64,000 bases of DNA, from assembly GCF_914271545.1 (NCBI RefSeq), contig NZ_CAJZAH010000004.1, positions 62,001 to 126,000 on the forward strand, read 5' to 3'. Made by a program: the position numbers and the translations under genes. The stretch comes from Cupriavidus respiraculi. GTDB taxonomy: Bacteria > Pseudomonadota > Gammaproteobacteria > Burkholderiales > Burkholderiaceae. How positions within the stretch are numbered: position 1 is the first letter of the stretch; every line of letters begins with the position of its first letter. The notes under the pieces are model-generated. The model saw only the letters and a program-made list of their open reading frames with translations. It was not told the DNA's origin and ran no database searches. Below, piece by piece: positions 43,748-52,478 of this stretch.

Positions 43748-44005
43748 ATGGCGACCGAACCGAACAACGGGTCCAAGACGGAGCCCACCACCGAACCGCA
43801 GCGCCAGAGCGACCGCGGCAACGGCAAACCCCTGGACCAGCAGAGCCGGGAAGAACCGAACGCCGAGCGTGTCGAGCAGGCGACGGACCAGGAACGGGGC
43901 GCCGGTCAGGGACGCGATGTGCCCGACGAGAATGGCGAACCGCCATCGGTGAAGCAGCCCGGTGGCAACCCCGAAGAAAGTGAGCCGCCGGTCGAAAATA
44001 TCTGA
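43748..44005 (+). CDS. Small hydrophilic disordered protein
   Basis: An 85-residue, highly charged protein almost without hydrophobic residues (SDRGNGKPLDQQSREEPNAERVEQ). It is predicted to be disordered by composition. I do not recognise a family. Hydrophilic proteins of this kind are often desiccation- or osmotic-stress-induced, and the neighbourhood of stress genes fits (inference). There is a sigma-54-type site 41 bases upstream. Confidence 0.6.
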   Translation: MATEPNNGSKTEPTTEPQRQSDRGNGKPLDQQSREEPNAERVEQATDQERGAGQGRDVPDENGEPPSVKQPGGNPEESEPPVENI

Positions 44006-44270
44006 CGGCGGTACGCGGCGCCCGTGAATGGGGCCGCGAGCGATGGTTCAGGAGAGGAGTGGCAAGGAACGCGAGCGCCGGGGGGACACCACGCCAGAAC
44101 GTGGCCGTTCCAACCTGTCGCGGACGTATCGAGAGCGGCCCGGCGCGCCCGGATGCCGGATCCTCGCCCGGGTGCGGGCGGGGTCCGGTATCCGGCAAGA
44201 CCGGACCGGAACCAGCGTCCGCGGCCGGCGTTGCCGCGGATGAACCGGAGCGGCCGTCCGCCGCCATACC

Positions 44271-44765
44271 GTGACTACGAACACCAAAGCCGCCGTCGAC
44301 GATATCGCCATCCAGCTTTCGCGGTTGAGCCATCAGGCGTCGCTGTGCGCCGACGCGCTCGATACCGCCGCCGCCCGGGCGACGGACCCGCAATTGCGCG
44401 CTCTGCTGGCGCACCGCGCCTCCATGCAGCGCTGCGCCGCCTCAGAACTGGCGTACCGCGCCGGCCCGCAGGCCACCGCCGCTGCGGCGACGCGGGGGCG
44501 CGCGGTGCGCCGCGCCGAGGTCTCGCCGTCCACCGACGAGTGGCAGCTGCTGCAGGACGCCAGCCACCAGGCCGCCCGCGCGGTGGCGGGCTATGCGGTA
44601 ATGCTCAGGGCAGAGCTGACCGACCCTGCGCTGCGTCCACTGCTCGTGCGCTATTACGAGAGCAGCTTCGAACTGCAGCGCGTGCTGGAGCAGCGCGCCA
44701 GGGATGTGCCCCGGCCGCCGCCGCTGGCAGCCCCGCGCCGCCGCCTGCGCCAACCTTCACCGTGA
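44271..44765 (+). CDS. Conserved helical protein, possibly DUF2383/PA2169-like
   Basis: 164 residues from a GTG start. It is mainly helical, with two similar segments (about 8-60, AIQLSRLSHQASLCADALDTAAARATDPQLRALLAHRASMQ; and 88-140, LLQDASHQAARAVAGYAVMLRAELTDPALRPLLVRYYE). The duplicated helical-pair layout resembles ferritin-like DUF2383 proteins, but metal ligands are not clear. The proline/arginine-rich C-terminus is probably disordered. The start is uncertain. 68 bases separate it from the next small gene. Confidence 0.55.
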   Translation: MTTNTKAAVDDIAIQLSRLSHQASLCADALDTAAARATDPQLRALLAHRASMQRCAASELAYRAGPQATAAAATRGRAVRRAEVSPSTDEWQLLQDASHQAARAVAGYAVMLRAELTDPALRPLLVRYYESSFELQRVLEQRARDVPRPPPLAAPRRRLRQPSP

Positions 44766-44833
44766 TTTCCCAACCCACGCGCGACCCGCAGCGGCCGCCC
44801 CCCGCCAAGGCGCGCGCCTAAACCGGAACCGCC

Positions 44834-45094
44834 ATGGCAACACCATCTACCACCGACCACGGACTCAATCCCTCGCGCCCTCCCATGGCGCGCCTGCTCG
44901 ACGCGCTCGCACTGACCATCCTGGTGGTGGCCAGCGGCCACGAAGCCATGTTGTGGTTTCGCGGTGACGGCCTGCTGACCGTGGCGGCATGGGACGGTGC
45001 CAACCTGGGAGGCCGCATCGTCGGCATCGTGTGCGCGCTGGCGGCTGCGTACGGGGTATATCTGCTGGTGAGGACCTGGCGCAGGGTCGGCTGA
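44834..45094 (+). CDS. Small two-segment membrane protein
   Basis: 86 residues with two predicted membrane helices (LLDALALTILVVASGHEAMLW, about 20-40; GRIVGIVCALAAAYGVYLLV, about 60-79) and a basic C-terminus. No family is recognised. It follows the helical-protein gene on the same strand and converges on the membrane-protein gene 45810-45136 with 41 bases between and no clear terminator. Confidence 0.65.
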   Translation: MATPSTTDHGLNPSRPPMARLLDALALTILVVASGHEAMLWFRGDGLLTVAAWDGANLGGRIVGIVCALAAAYGVYLLVRTWRRVG

Positions 45095-45135
45095 CCCGGC
45101 TGTCGCGCGGTCGCCTTCCGCCGGCCGCGCTCCAC

Positions 45136-45810
45136 CTAGACCCGCTCGCGCGGCGCGGCCGTGGGCCCGGCGCGATCGGTCACCGCCCGGACCATGCCGT
45201 CCCCCGCCGCCCTGCGCTTGCGGCTCATCGTTCCCGCGAACCCGGGACCACCCGCAGCGGCGCCATGCCGGCGCTGCCACGACACGCAGCGCCAGAATTC
45301 CTCCGCGTACGGCAGCACCGCCAGCAGCAGCACGGCCGCCATCAGGCCGGCCAGGTACCAGCCCGGCAACGCCTCCGTCTTGAGCCGCAGGGCCAGGCTG
45401 GCGGGCTCGGCGCCCATGCCGAACAGCGCCAGGAACTGGTCCCAGTGCATCGCGACCACGAACAGCACCGCCGTCAGCGGCAGCACTTCGAGCAGGCTGT
45501 GCATGTGCTGCTCGAATGGCGGAATCTCGCGCCGGGCGCTGGCGTATTTCACGTCCCACCAGGCAGTGGCCTCGTGCACGGGGAGCATCACCAGCATGAA
45601 CGCGATCACCAGCGCGTTGATCTCGAAGAACAACGCGGCGAGCATCGGCAGGCCGACCTCGACCAGCATCAGCAGATGCAGGGCCGACTCTTTCGGGCCG
45701 GCGGTGCGTTCGATCCCGGTGCGCCGGTGACTGGCCCAGTCGCCGATGCCGGCGAGCAGCCACAGCGGCACCAGGAAGAACATCAGCAGCAGGGTGGCCG
45801 GATCTCGCAT
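45136..45810 (-). CDS. Multi-span membrane protein of unknown function
   Basis: 224 residues from MRDPATLLLMFFLVPLWLLAG, a start supported by the preceding GAGGGGGACG. About five hydrophobic segments are visible, with a histidine/aspartate-containing loop (ASHRRTGIERTAGPKESALHLL) after the first and VMLPVHEATAWWDVKYA after the third. Conserved histidines near the membrane suggest a metal or haem site, but I do not recognise the family. It lies 8 bases after the SDR gene and forms an operon with it. The basic C-terminus is cytoplasmic-like. Confidence 0.75.
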   Translation of the reverse strand: MRDPATLLLMFFLVPLWLLAGIGDWASHRRTGIERTAGPKESALHLLMLVEVGLPMLAALFFEINALVIAFMLVMLPVHEATAWWDVKYASARREIPPFEQHMHSLLEVLPLTAVLFVVAMHWDQFLALFGMGAEPASLALRLKTEALPGWYLAGLMAAVLLLAVLPYAEEFWRCVSWQRRHGAAAGGPGFAGTMSRKRRAAGDGMVRAVTDRAGPTAAPRERV

Positions 45811-45818
45811 CGTCCCCC

Positions 45819-46832
45819 TCAGCGCAAACGCGTGCGGCGCATCTGGTACGCGAAGGCCATCGCGACGGACGCGCCGATCAGCATCGCGCCGGTCATCAGC
45901 GGGTGCCGGGTGCTGGAGGTATAGGGGCACGTCTTGACCACGTGGCTGCGTCCGGCACGCTCGACCAGCATGTTGCCGCCGTTGTACAGCGCGTTGTCCT
46001 CGCGCGGGCCCGCCGGATGGTCGGTGCGCTGCGCCCGGCCCAGCACGCGCCGCATGACGCGGTCGAACGTGCGCGGCGTATGGTACGCCGCGGCCGACAT
46101 CGCCTTGGCGGCGCCGCCCACGAACATGTCACGCCGTGGATGCTCGGCCGCGTAAAGAATGGCGTCGGCCGCCATTTCCGGGTCGTACACCGGCGGCGGC
46201 AGATCGGGCTCCACGTCCAGGTAGTTCTTCGCATGCGTGACGAAGGGCGTGTCCAGGGCCGCCGGCTTGATCAGCGTGACGGACACCGGCACACGCTCCT
46301 GCTCCAACTCCATCCGCAGGGAATCGGTGAAGCCCTTGACCGCGTGCTTGGCGGCGGTATAAGCGCTTTGCAGCGGCAGCGGCACGTCGGACGCCTCGCT
46401 GCCCATGTTGATGATGGCGCCCCCATGGTCGCGCAGGTGCGCGGCGGCTACCAGCGAGCCGTGGACCACGCCCCAGTAGTTGGTATCGAACAAGCGGCGC
46501 TGGTCCTCGATCGGCACCTCGCTGTGGCGCCCGTAGATGGTCACGCCCGCGTTGTTGACCCAGGTATCGAAGCCGCCGAAGCGCTCGATTGCGGTCTGCG
46601 CGAGCGCCTTCATGTCCTCCAGCTTGCCGACATCCGCGGCCATGGAGGCAACCTCCGCGCCGTCTTCGCGCAATTGTTCGGCTAGCTTGTTCAGCGCCTC
46701 TTCGCTGCGGGCGGCAAGCACCAGCTTGGCTCCGCGCGCGGCGGCCTTGCGGGCGGCGAGCAGACCGACTCCGCTGGTGGCGCCCGTGATGACGATGACT
46801 TGCGACCCGATTTTCTTCAGCGACGTTTTCAT
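45819..46832 (-). CDS. Short-chain dehydrogenase with C-terminal extension
   Basis: 337 residues. A classical SDR domain occupies about 8-255: NAD(P)-binding TGATSGVGL (17-25), NNAGVT, and the catalytic SAYTAAKHAVKGF. An extra 80-residue C-terminus ends in a hydrophobic stretch (MTGAMLIGASVAMAFAY), so it may be membrane-anchored. This long SDR form is common in stress and stationary-phase gene clusters. The start MKTSLKKIG follows ACACAG without a strong ribosome site. The substrate is unknown. Confidence 0.88.
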   Translation of the reverse strand: MKTSLKKIGSQVIVITGATSGVGLLAARKAAARGAKLVLAARSEEALNKLAEQLREDGAEVASMAADVGKLEDMKALAQTAIERFGGFDTWVNNAGVTIYGRHSEVPIEDQRRLFDTNYWGVVHGSLVAAAHLRDHGGAIINMGSEASDVPLPLQSAYTAAKHAVKGFTDSLRMELEQERVPVSVTLIKPAALDTPFVTHAKNYLDVEPDLPPPVYDPEMAADAILYAAEHPRRDMFVGGAAKAMSAAAYHTPRTFDRVMRRVLGRAQRTDHPAGPREDNALYNGGNMLVERAGRSHVVKTCPYTSSTRHPLMTGAMLIGASVAMAFAYQMRRTRLR

Positions 46833-47129
46833 CTGTGTCCCACTCCGGCCCGGGTGATGTGGGAATGTCGCCGCGGCATCCCGGGACCATGCTGCCGGCG
46901 GCATTGTTAATGCGTCGCAAATTGCGTTCCCGCATACGCGGTGCAATGACCCGCAAAAGTAGCGGCCGCTGCCGGCCAAGATTACAAACCCGGGAAAAAA
47001 CGCCAAGTGGTTCGCCGTGCGGCGTGCCACCTGGGCAACGCGCCGCGTGGAACCGAAAGAGAAGCGTTATAACGGTTCTCCGCGATGTGCGCGTCCCGGC
47101 CTTCGCTTCTGCGACGCGCGCGCCACTGT

Positions 47130-47144
47130 TGGCATGCAAGCTGC
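47130..47144 (+). promoter_or_regulatory. Candidate sigma-54 promoter before the plus-strand glycan genes
   Basis: TGGCATG-N4-CTGC followed by A, with GG and GC 12 bases apart; nearly the same as the site at 43681. The predicted start is near 47156, 58 bases before the GT4 gene. The rest of the 381-base gap 46833-47213 shows no gene. Confidence 0.48.
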
Positions 47145-47213
47145 AGAAGTGTTCTCCAGAGGCGGGCGGAGTGCGGCTACCCCGGGCTGCGGCTCGACTC
47201 TTCGGAGCCAACT

Positions 47214-48485
47214 ATGCAGAAAATCGCGCTCATCAGCGAACATGCGTCGCCACTGGCAGGCCCAGGCAGTGTGGACAGCGGTGGACAGAATATCTACGTG
47301 GCGCAGTTGGCGCGGCATCTGGCAAAACGTGGTTACCCGGTCGACGTCTTCACCCGGCGCGACAAGGCCCTGCTTCCCGACATCGTGTGGATGGCGCCGA
47401 ATGTCCGCGTGATCCATGTTCCCGCAGGCCCCGCCGTGCACGTGCCCAAGGAGCAGCTGCTTCCCTATATGGAAGCGTTCGGCGACTTCCTTGCCGACTT
47501 CATGGGCCGCGACCGCGCGGGGTACATGGTGATGCACGCCAACTTCTTCATGTCCGGGCTGGCAGCATTGCGGGCGAAACAGACCCTGGGCACACCGCTG
47601 GTCACGACGTTCCATGCGCTGGGCAAGGTGCGGCGCCTGCACCAGGGCACGGCGGACGGCTTTCCCGACAGCCGCTTCGAGATCGAAGAGCGCCTCGTGC
47701 GCGAGTCGGACTGCGTGATTTCCGAATGCCCGCAGGACCGGCACGACCTGATCAAGCTCTACGAGGCGAAGCCGAGCTGCATCGAGACCATCCCCTGCGG
47801 CTTCGATGCCGACGAGTTCTCTCCGGTGCCGCGGGCCAAGGCACGCGAGGAACTGGGCTGGCAGCAGCGCGAGTTCTCCGTGCTGCAACTGGGCCGCATG
47901 GTTCCGCGCAAGGGCATCGACAACGTGGTGCAGGCCATCGGCAGCCTGCGCCGCGAGTACGGCATCAAGGCCCACCTGTATGTGGTCGGGGGCAATTCGG
48001 ATCAGCCCAGCGCCGAGGCCACGCCCGAGATCGGGCGCCTGCAGGGCATCGCGCGCGAGCAGGGCGTGGAGGACTGCGTGACCTTCGTCGGCCGCCGCGG
48101 CCGCGACATGCTGCGCCTGTACTACAGCGCGGCGAACGTCTTCGTCACCACGCCGTGGTACGAGCCCTTCGGCATCACGCCGGTCGAGGCCATGGCCTGC
48201 GGCATTCCGGTGGTGGGCGCATCGGTGGGCGGCATCCGCTCGACGGTGCTCAACGGGCGCACCGGCTACCTGGTGCCGCCGCGCGAACCCTCGGCGCTGG
48301 CCGCGCGGCTCGCCCGGCTGGCGACAGATCCCGCGCTGGCCGAGCGCATGGGCGCGGCGGGCCGCCGGCGCGCCCATGCGCATTTCACATGGGCCAGCGT
48401 CGCGCAGCGGATGGAAGCGGTCTACGCCCGGCTTGCCGGCCAGCAGGCCGACACCACGGCGCAGACGCCGCAGGCCGCCGCCTGA
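47214..48485 (+). CDS. GT4 glycosyltransferase (sucrose-phosphate-synthase/MshA-like)
   Basis: A 423-residue retaining glycosyltransferase of the GT-B fold. The N-terminal [42 protein letters not shown] is typical of the sucrose-synthase-like branch. The donor site contains [19 protein letters not shown] and the [19 protein letters not shown] motif (EX7E). The donor and acceptor are unknown. It is the first of four plus-strand glycan genes, with 13 bases before the epimerase-family gene. Confidence 0.92.
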   Translation: MQKIALISEHASPLAGPGSVDSGGQNIYVAQLARHLAKRGYPVDVFTRRDKALLPDIVWMAPNVRVIHVPAGPAVHVPKEQLLPYMEAFGDFLADFMGRDRAGYMVMHANFFMSGLAALRAKQTLGTPLVTTFHALGKVRRLHQGTADGFPDSRFEIEERLVRESDCVISECPQDRHDLIKLYEAKPSCIETIPCGFDADEFSPVPRAKAREELGWQQREFSVLQLGRMVPRKGIDNVVQAIGSLRREYGIKAHLYVVGGNSDQPSAEATPEIGRLQGIAREQGVEDCVTFVGRRGRDMLRLYYSAANVFVTTPWYEPFGITPVEAMACGIPVVGASVGGIRSTVLNGRTGYLVPPREPSALAARLARLATDPALAERMGAAGRRRAHAHFTWASVAQRMEAVYARLAGQQADTTAQTPQAAA

Positions 48486-48498
48486 GAGAGGAGTCGCC

Positions 48499-49608
48499 AT
48501 GAAGGAATCCCATCGCCGCCGCATCCTGGTGACCGGGGGCGCCGGCTTTCTCGGCTCCCACCTGTGCGACCGGCTGGTGCAGGCCGGCCACGACGTGCTG
48601 TGCGTCGACAACTTCTATACCGGCAGCAAGGACAATATCGCCCACCTGCTGCGCGAGCCGAACTTCGAGTTGATGCGGCACGACATCACGTTCCCGCTGT
48701 ACGTGGAAGTCGACGAGATCTACAACCTCGCCTGCCCCGCCTCGCCCGTGCACTACCAGAGCGACCCGGTGCAGACCACCAAGACCAGCGTGCACGGCGC
48801 CATCAACATGCTGGGACTGGCCAAGCGCGTGAAGGCGCGCATCCTGCAGGCCTCCACCAGCGAGGTCTATGGCGATCCGGAGATGCATCCGCAGCAGGAG
48901 TCCTACTGGGGCCATGTCAATCCCATCGGCCGCCGTTCGTGCTACGACGAGGGCAAGCGCTGCGCCGAGACGCTGTTCATGGACTACCATCGCCAGCACG
49001 CGGTGGATGTGCGCATCGCCCGCATCTTCAATACCTATGGTCCGCGCATGCATCCCAACGACGGGCGCGTGGTATCCAACTTCATCACGCAGGCGCTGGC
49101 GGGCGAGCCGCTGACCGTCTACGGCGATGGCGCGCAGACGCGCTCGTTCTGCTACGTGGACGATCTGATCGAGGGGCTGATCCGGCTGATGAACGCGCCG
49201 GCCGCGCGCGGCACGCCGATCAACCTGGGCAACCCGTGCGAGATGAGCATGCTGGACATCGCGCGCCAGGTGCTGCTGGCCACGGGCTCGCAGTCGCCCA
49301 TCGTGATGCGGCCGCTGCCGGAGGACGATCCGCGCCAGCGCTGCCCCGACATCACGGCGGCGGGCGAGATCCTCCAATGGACGCCCCGCGTGCCGCTGGC
49401 CGAAGGACTGCGCCGCACGGTGGCCTACTTCGCCGCGCGGCCGCGGGCCAACGTAGCCACGCGCGAGGGCAACACGACAATAGCCACCGTCCCGCCCGCG
49501 TCCAACGAGCCGGCGGTGGCGATCGGCCCGACGAACGCGGCGCCGGCCACACCGCTGCGCGCAAAAGGCGCGGGCGCGGCACGGCTCGCCACCGGGATGC
49601 CAAAATGA
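48499..49608 (+). CDS. UDP-glucuronate decarboxylase (UDP-xylose synthase-like)
   Basis: 369 residues of the extended SDR family. NAD binding is at [10 protein letters not shown] (12-21), and the catalytic Tyr149-x3-Lys153 is in [11 protein letters not shown]. The sequence [28 protein letters not shown] and [19 protein letters not shown] is characteristic of UXS, which converts UDP-glucuronate to UDP-xylose. The last 45 residues are an alanine/threonine/proline-rich extension not found in typical UXS. The start follows AGAGAGGAGTC. It would supply a pentose donor to the adjacent glycosyltransferases (inference). Confidence 0.92.
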   Translation: MKESHRRRILVTGGAGFLGSHLCDRLVQAGHDVLCVDNFYTGSKDNIAHLLREPNFELMRHDITFPLYVEVDEIYNLACPASPVHYQSDPVQTTKTSVHGAINMLGLAKRVKARILQASTSEVYGDPEMHPQQESYWGHVNPIGRRSCYDEGKRCAETLFMDYHRQHAVDVRIARIFNTYGPRMHPNDGRVVSNFITQALAGEPLTVYGDGAQTRSFCYVDDLIEGLIRLMNAPAARGTPINLGNPCEMSMLDIARQVLLATGSQSPIVMRPLPEDDPRQRCPDITAAGEILQWTPRVPLAEGLRRTVAYFAARPRANVATREGNTTIATVPPASNEPAVAIGPTNAAPATPLRAKGAGAARLATGMPK

Positions 49609-49651
49609 CCGCCAGCGTTACCTATCTTTCCCAACGCGGCGATGCCCGGAG

Positions 49652-49673
49652 CCTGCCGCGTGCACGCGGCAGG
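49652..49673. repeat. 22-base perfect palindrome between the UXS and PIG-L genes
   Basis: CCTGCCGCGTG followed directly by its reverse complement, without a loop. It lies 100 bases before the candidate sigma-54 promoter of the deacetylase gene, where an activator could bind. It is not a terminator, since no T-run follows. Confidence 0.6.
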
Positions 49674-49772
49674 ACCCCCGGTGAAGCCATCGCTTCCCTT
49701 CCCTGCAAGATTTACTGGGCCGCGGACTGCTTCGCACACCGTTCCCGGCGCTCCCTCACGGTAGTGCCGGCG

Positions 49773-49787
49773 TGGCCCGATCCTTGC
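49773..49787 (+). promoter_or_regulatory. Candidate sigma-54 promoter before the PIG-L gene
   Basis: TGGCCCG-N4-TTGC has a perfect -12 element and one change in the -24 element. The predicted start near 49799 lies after the ATG at 49792, which favours the ATG at 49822 as the true deacetylase start. Confidence 0.42.
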
Positions 49788-49821
49788 GGCAATGAGGTCC
49801 GTCCAGACCCCAGCTGACGCC

Positions 49822-50556
49822 ATGCCTCTTTCGGTTTCCGTTCCGCTCGTGGTGGTATCGCCGCACCTCGACGATGCCGTGTTCAGTTGCGGCAACCTGC
49901 TGGCCGCCTGCCCCGGCTCCATCGTGATCACGGTCTTCGCCGGGATTCCCGACGCCGGCATGGCCGCGCCCGACTGGGACCGGCACGCCGGCTTCACTAC
50001 CGCGGCGCAGTCCATGCATGCACGCCGCGAGGAAGACCGGCGGGCGCTGGCCGCGCTCGACGCCACGCCGGTATGGCTCGATTTTTTCGACAGCCAGTAT
50101 GGCCGCCGCCACACCGCCTCGGAGATCGCCGCGCGCCTCGCCCCGGCCATCGCCGTGCACAACGCCTGCGCTGTGGTCGTGCCGTGCGGACTGTTCCACT
50201 CCGACCACGTACTGACCCACGATGCGTGCGCCCGCCTGTGGCAGGTGCGCGACCGCGACGGGCCGCCGTGGCTTTATTACGAAGAGGCCATTTACCGCCG
50301 CAAGCCCGGCATGCTGCACCAGTTGCTGGCGCGCTGGCACGACAACGGCATCGTCTCGACGCCCGTGGACCTGGCCATCGGTGAGCACACCGCCACCAAG
50401 GCGAGGGCCTGCAATGCCTACGAGTCCCAGCTGGCCATGTTCGACTCAGCCACGCTGAGCGACCTGAGCGCACCCGAGCGCTACTGGCAGTGGGAAAGCG
50501 TCTCGGACAAGCGTGAGGAGTGGCAGCCGGCGCTGGCGACCGAGGGTCACGAGTGA
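49822..50556 (+). CDS. PIG-L family N-acetylglucosaminyl deacetylase
   Basis: 244 residues. The zinc motif is SPHLDDAV (His15, Asp17, Asp18), with a further probable zinc ligand in GLFHSDHVLTH. The family removes acetyl groups from GlcNAc-type sugars or sugar conjugates. The start at 49822 puts the first beta strand (LSVSVPLVVVSPHLDD) at the N-terminus; an in-frame ATG at 49792 would add ten residues. The stop overlaps the GT2 start by 4 bases (GTGA). It belongs to the plus-strand half of the glycan cluster. Confidence 0.88.
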   Translation: MPLSVSVPLVVVSPHLDDAVFSCGNLLAACPGSIVITVFAGIPDAGMAAPDWDRHAGFTTAAQSMHARREEDRRALAALDATPVWLDFFDSQYGRRHTASEIAARLAPAIAVHNACAVVVPCGLFHSDHVLTHDACARLWQVRDRDGPPWLYYEEAIYRRKPGMLHQLLARWHDNGIVSTPVDLAIGEHTATKARACNAYESQLAMFDSATLSDLSAPERYWQWESVSDKREEWQPALATEGHE

Positions 50557-51524
50557 CGGACGACGCGATGCCGTCGGCGGGGGCCGGCGGCGACGGCGAC
50601 GGATTGGGAAGGAAGCAGCACGACCAGCGCGTCAGCGTCGTGGTGCTGACCCACAACCGGCGCGAGTGGCTGCGTGCGACACTGCAGCGGCTGCGCGGAC
50701 TGCCCGAACGGCCGGCCGTCGCGGTAGTCGACAATGGCTCCGAGGACGGCACGGCGCAAATGGTGCGGCGCGATTTCCGCGATTTCGCGCTGCTGCGTGT
50801 GCCGGTCAACCTCGGTGCCGCAGCACGCAATATCGGCGCAGACTGGGCCGCCACCCGCTACGTCGCATTCTGCGACGACGACACCTGGTGGCATCCCGGC
50901 GCACTGGCGAGAGCCGCCGACATCCTCGACCGCTATCCGGACGTGGGCGCGATGACCGCCCGGCTGATGGTGATGCGCGACGGCGGCCGCCTGGAGCCGG
51001 ATCCGACCAGCGAGGTGATGGCGTCCAGCCCCCTGCCCTCCGACGGCCTGCCCGGCCGCGCCATTCTCGGCCTGCTGGCGGGCGCCACGATCTTCCGCAC
51101 TTCGGCATTCCGCGCGGCCGGCGGCTACCACCCGCGCCTGTTCATCGGCGGCGAGGAAACACTGCTGGCGCTGGACCTCGCCTCGCGCGGCTGGCACCTC
51201 ATCTATTCGCCGCAGGTCCTGGCCTACCATCACCCGTGCCCTGTCCGCTCGCACCAGCTGCGCCGCAAGCTGATGGCGCGCAATGCGATCTGGTCGGCGT
51301 GGCTGCGGCTGCCGGCGGGCGCCGCCCTGCGCGAAACCATGCGTACCCTGCCGGCGCTACTGCGCGAGGGCGGCCTTGCCGGCTGCGTGGAACTGGCCAG
51401 CGCCTTGCCGTGGATCGTGCGGGAGCGGACGGTGATCCCTGCATCGGTGGAAAAGATGCGGCGGCGCGTCGTCGATGCCGATGCGCTGTATCGTCCCGGC
51501 CCCGACGCCGACTTCAGCCTCTAG
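50553..51524 (+). CDS. GT2 glycosyltransferase
   Basis: 323 residues from a GTG overlapping the deacetylase stop. The GT-A fold shows VSVVVLTHNRREWLRATL, VVDNGSEDG, NLGAAARNIGADWAA and the metal/nucleotide-binding DDD at 108-110 (AFCDDDTWW). The acceptor-side motif GGEETLLALDLASRGW follows. The family is inverting; the substrate is unknown. It ends 6 bases from the stop of the convergent glycosyltransferase gene, with no terminator between. Confidence 0.9.
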   Translation: MTDDAMPSAGAGGDGDGLGRKQHDQRVSVVVLTHNRREWLRATLQRLRGLPERPAVAVVDNGSEDGTAQMVRRDFRDFALLRVPVNLGAAARNIGADWAATRYVAFCDDDTWWHPGALARAADILDRYPDVGAMTARLMVMRDGGRLEPDPTSEVMASSPLPSDGLPGRAILGLLAGATIFRTSAFRAAGGYHPRLFIGGEETLLALDLASRGWHLIYSPQVLAYHHPCPVRSHQLRRKLMARNAIWSAWLRLPAGAALRETMRTLPALLREGGLAGCVELASALPWIVRERTVIPASVEKMRRRVVDADALYRPGPDADFSL

Positions 51525-51530
51525 CCGGCC

Positions 51531-52478
51531 TCAGCCCGCTACCATTCGCAGCGCGCGGTCCCAGTCGTCGACGAAGCGCTCGATCGCAAAGCGCTCGCGC
51601 GCCGTGCGGCGCGCCTGCTCGCCCCACTGCACGGCCAGGGCCGGATCGGCGAGCAGCGCCTTCATGATCTCGACGAGGCGGTCCACCCGCGTATCGACGA
51701 AGCCGTTGCGGCCGTTGGAAATGGCCGTGCTCATCTCCGTGGTAGCAAGACCGATCACCGGCATGCCGATCGCCATCGCCTCGACCACGGCAAGGCCCAG
51801 GCTGGTATAGCGGATCGGGTTGAAGAAGAAGCGGTAGCGCGAGACGAAACCGGCCAGTTCCGGATTGGGAACCTCGCCCAGCCCCCCGGCCTCCTCGGCC
51901 GCCATGCCGACCAGATCGAGCGGCACCTGCTCTCTCGCCTGTGCGAACACGTCGGCACCGAGCCTGCGTCCGCGCCGGGTCAGATTGTTGACGACGCTGA
52001 TGCCGCGCTCGAGTTCGCCCGTGTAGCGCACCTGCGGATCGACCAGCACGCCATGCTCGATCACGCGCGTCGGCGTGACGCCGTTGTCCCACATCAGCGC
52101 GTTGAACGGCGTCACGTGCACGAGCAGCACGCGGGGATCCTGCACCGGGTGCAGGGTCGCGGTCGGATGCTGCTGGGGCGGGTCGTGTTCGATGAAGACC
52201 GTCGGCAGTTGCCGTTGCGCCTCGCTCAGCAACTCGTGCCGGTCGCGTTCGTAGTGGCTGTGGTGCTGGTACAGCACGCAGTCGAACTGCGTGTCGCGCA
52301 CCTGCTCGTAAGGTACCTCGCGCACGTTGGGCCCCCAGGGCAAGGCGCCGCCGGCGCCGGCATAGCCGGGGGGCGAGCCGGGCTTGGTGACCAGATACAG
52401 CTCGTGTGGCATCTGCGACAGGTAGTACAGATAGTTGCCGTGCACGTGCCAGGTAAGGATGCGCAAACGCTCAGGCAT
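51531..52478 (-). CDS. GT4-like glycosyltransferase
   Basis: 315 residues of the GT-B type. The C-terminal donor region is clear (RYRFFFNPIRYTSLGLAVVEAMAIGMPVIGLATTEM, with the E of the EX7E site in VEAMAIG). The N-terminal half is shorter than in typical GT4 enzymes and starts RILTWHVHGNYLYYLSQMPHELYLV. This form is found in glycan clusters with GT9 enzymes. It is the last gene of the minus-strand operon and its start overlaps the GT9 stop by 8 bases. Confidence 0.85.
   Translation of the reverse strand: MPERLRILTWHVHGNYLYYLSQMPHELYLVTKPGSPPGYAGAGGALPWGPNVREVPYEQVRDTQFDCVLYQHHSHYERDRHELLSEAQRQLPTVFIEHDPPQQHPTATLHPVQDPRVLLVHVTPFNALMWDNGVTPTRVIEHGVLVDPQVRYTGELERGISVVNNLTRRGRRLGADVFAQAREQVPLDLVGMAAEEAGGLGEVPNPELAGFVSRYRFFFNPIRYTSLGLAVVEAMAIGMPVIGLATTEMSTAISNGRNGFVDTRVDRLVEIMKALLADPALAVQWGEQARRTARERFAIERFVDDWDRALRMVAG

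Noticed and set aside
44024-44821. Open frame spanning the gap before and through the helical protein gene
   Set aside because: It is arginine/proline-rich with no family features and overlaps the better supported GTG-started frame at 44271.
49605-49817. 70-codon open frame overlapping the UXS stop by ATGA
   Set aside because: The start overlap looks attractive, but the protein has no recognisable pattern, and the frame contains the perfect palindrome and the candidate promoter of the next gene.
49792-49821. Ten-residue N-terminal extension of the PIG-L protein
   Set aside because: The extension precedes the conserved first strand and would begin before the transcript start predicted from the sigma-54-like site.
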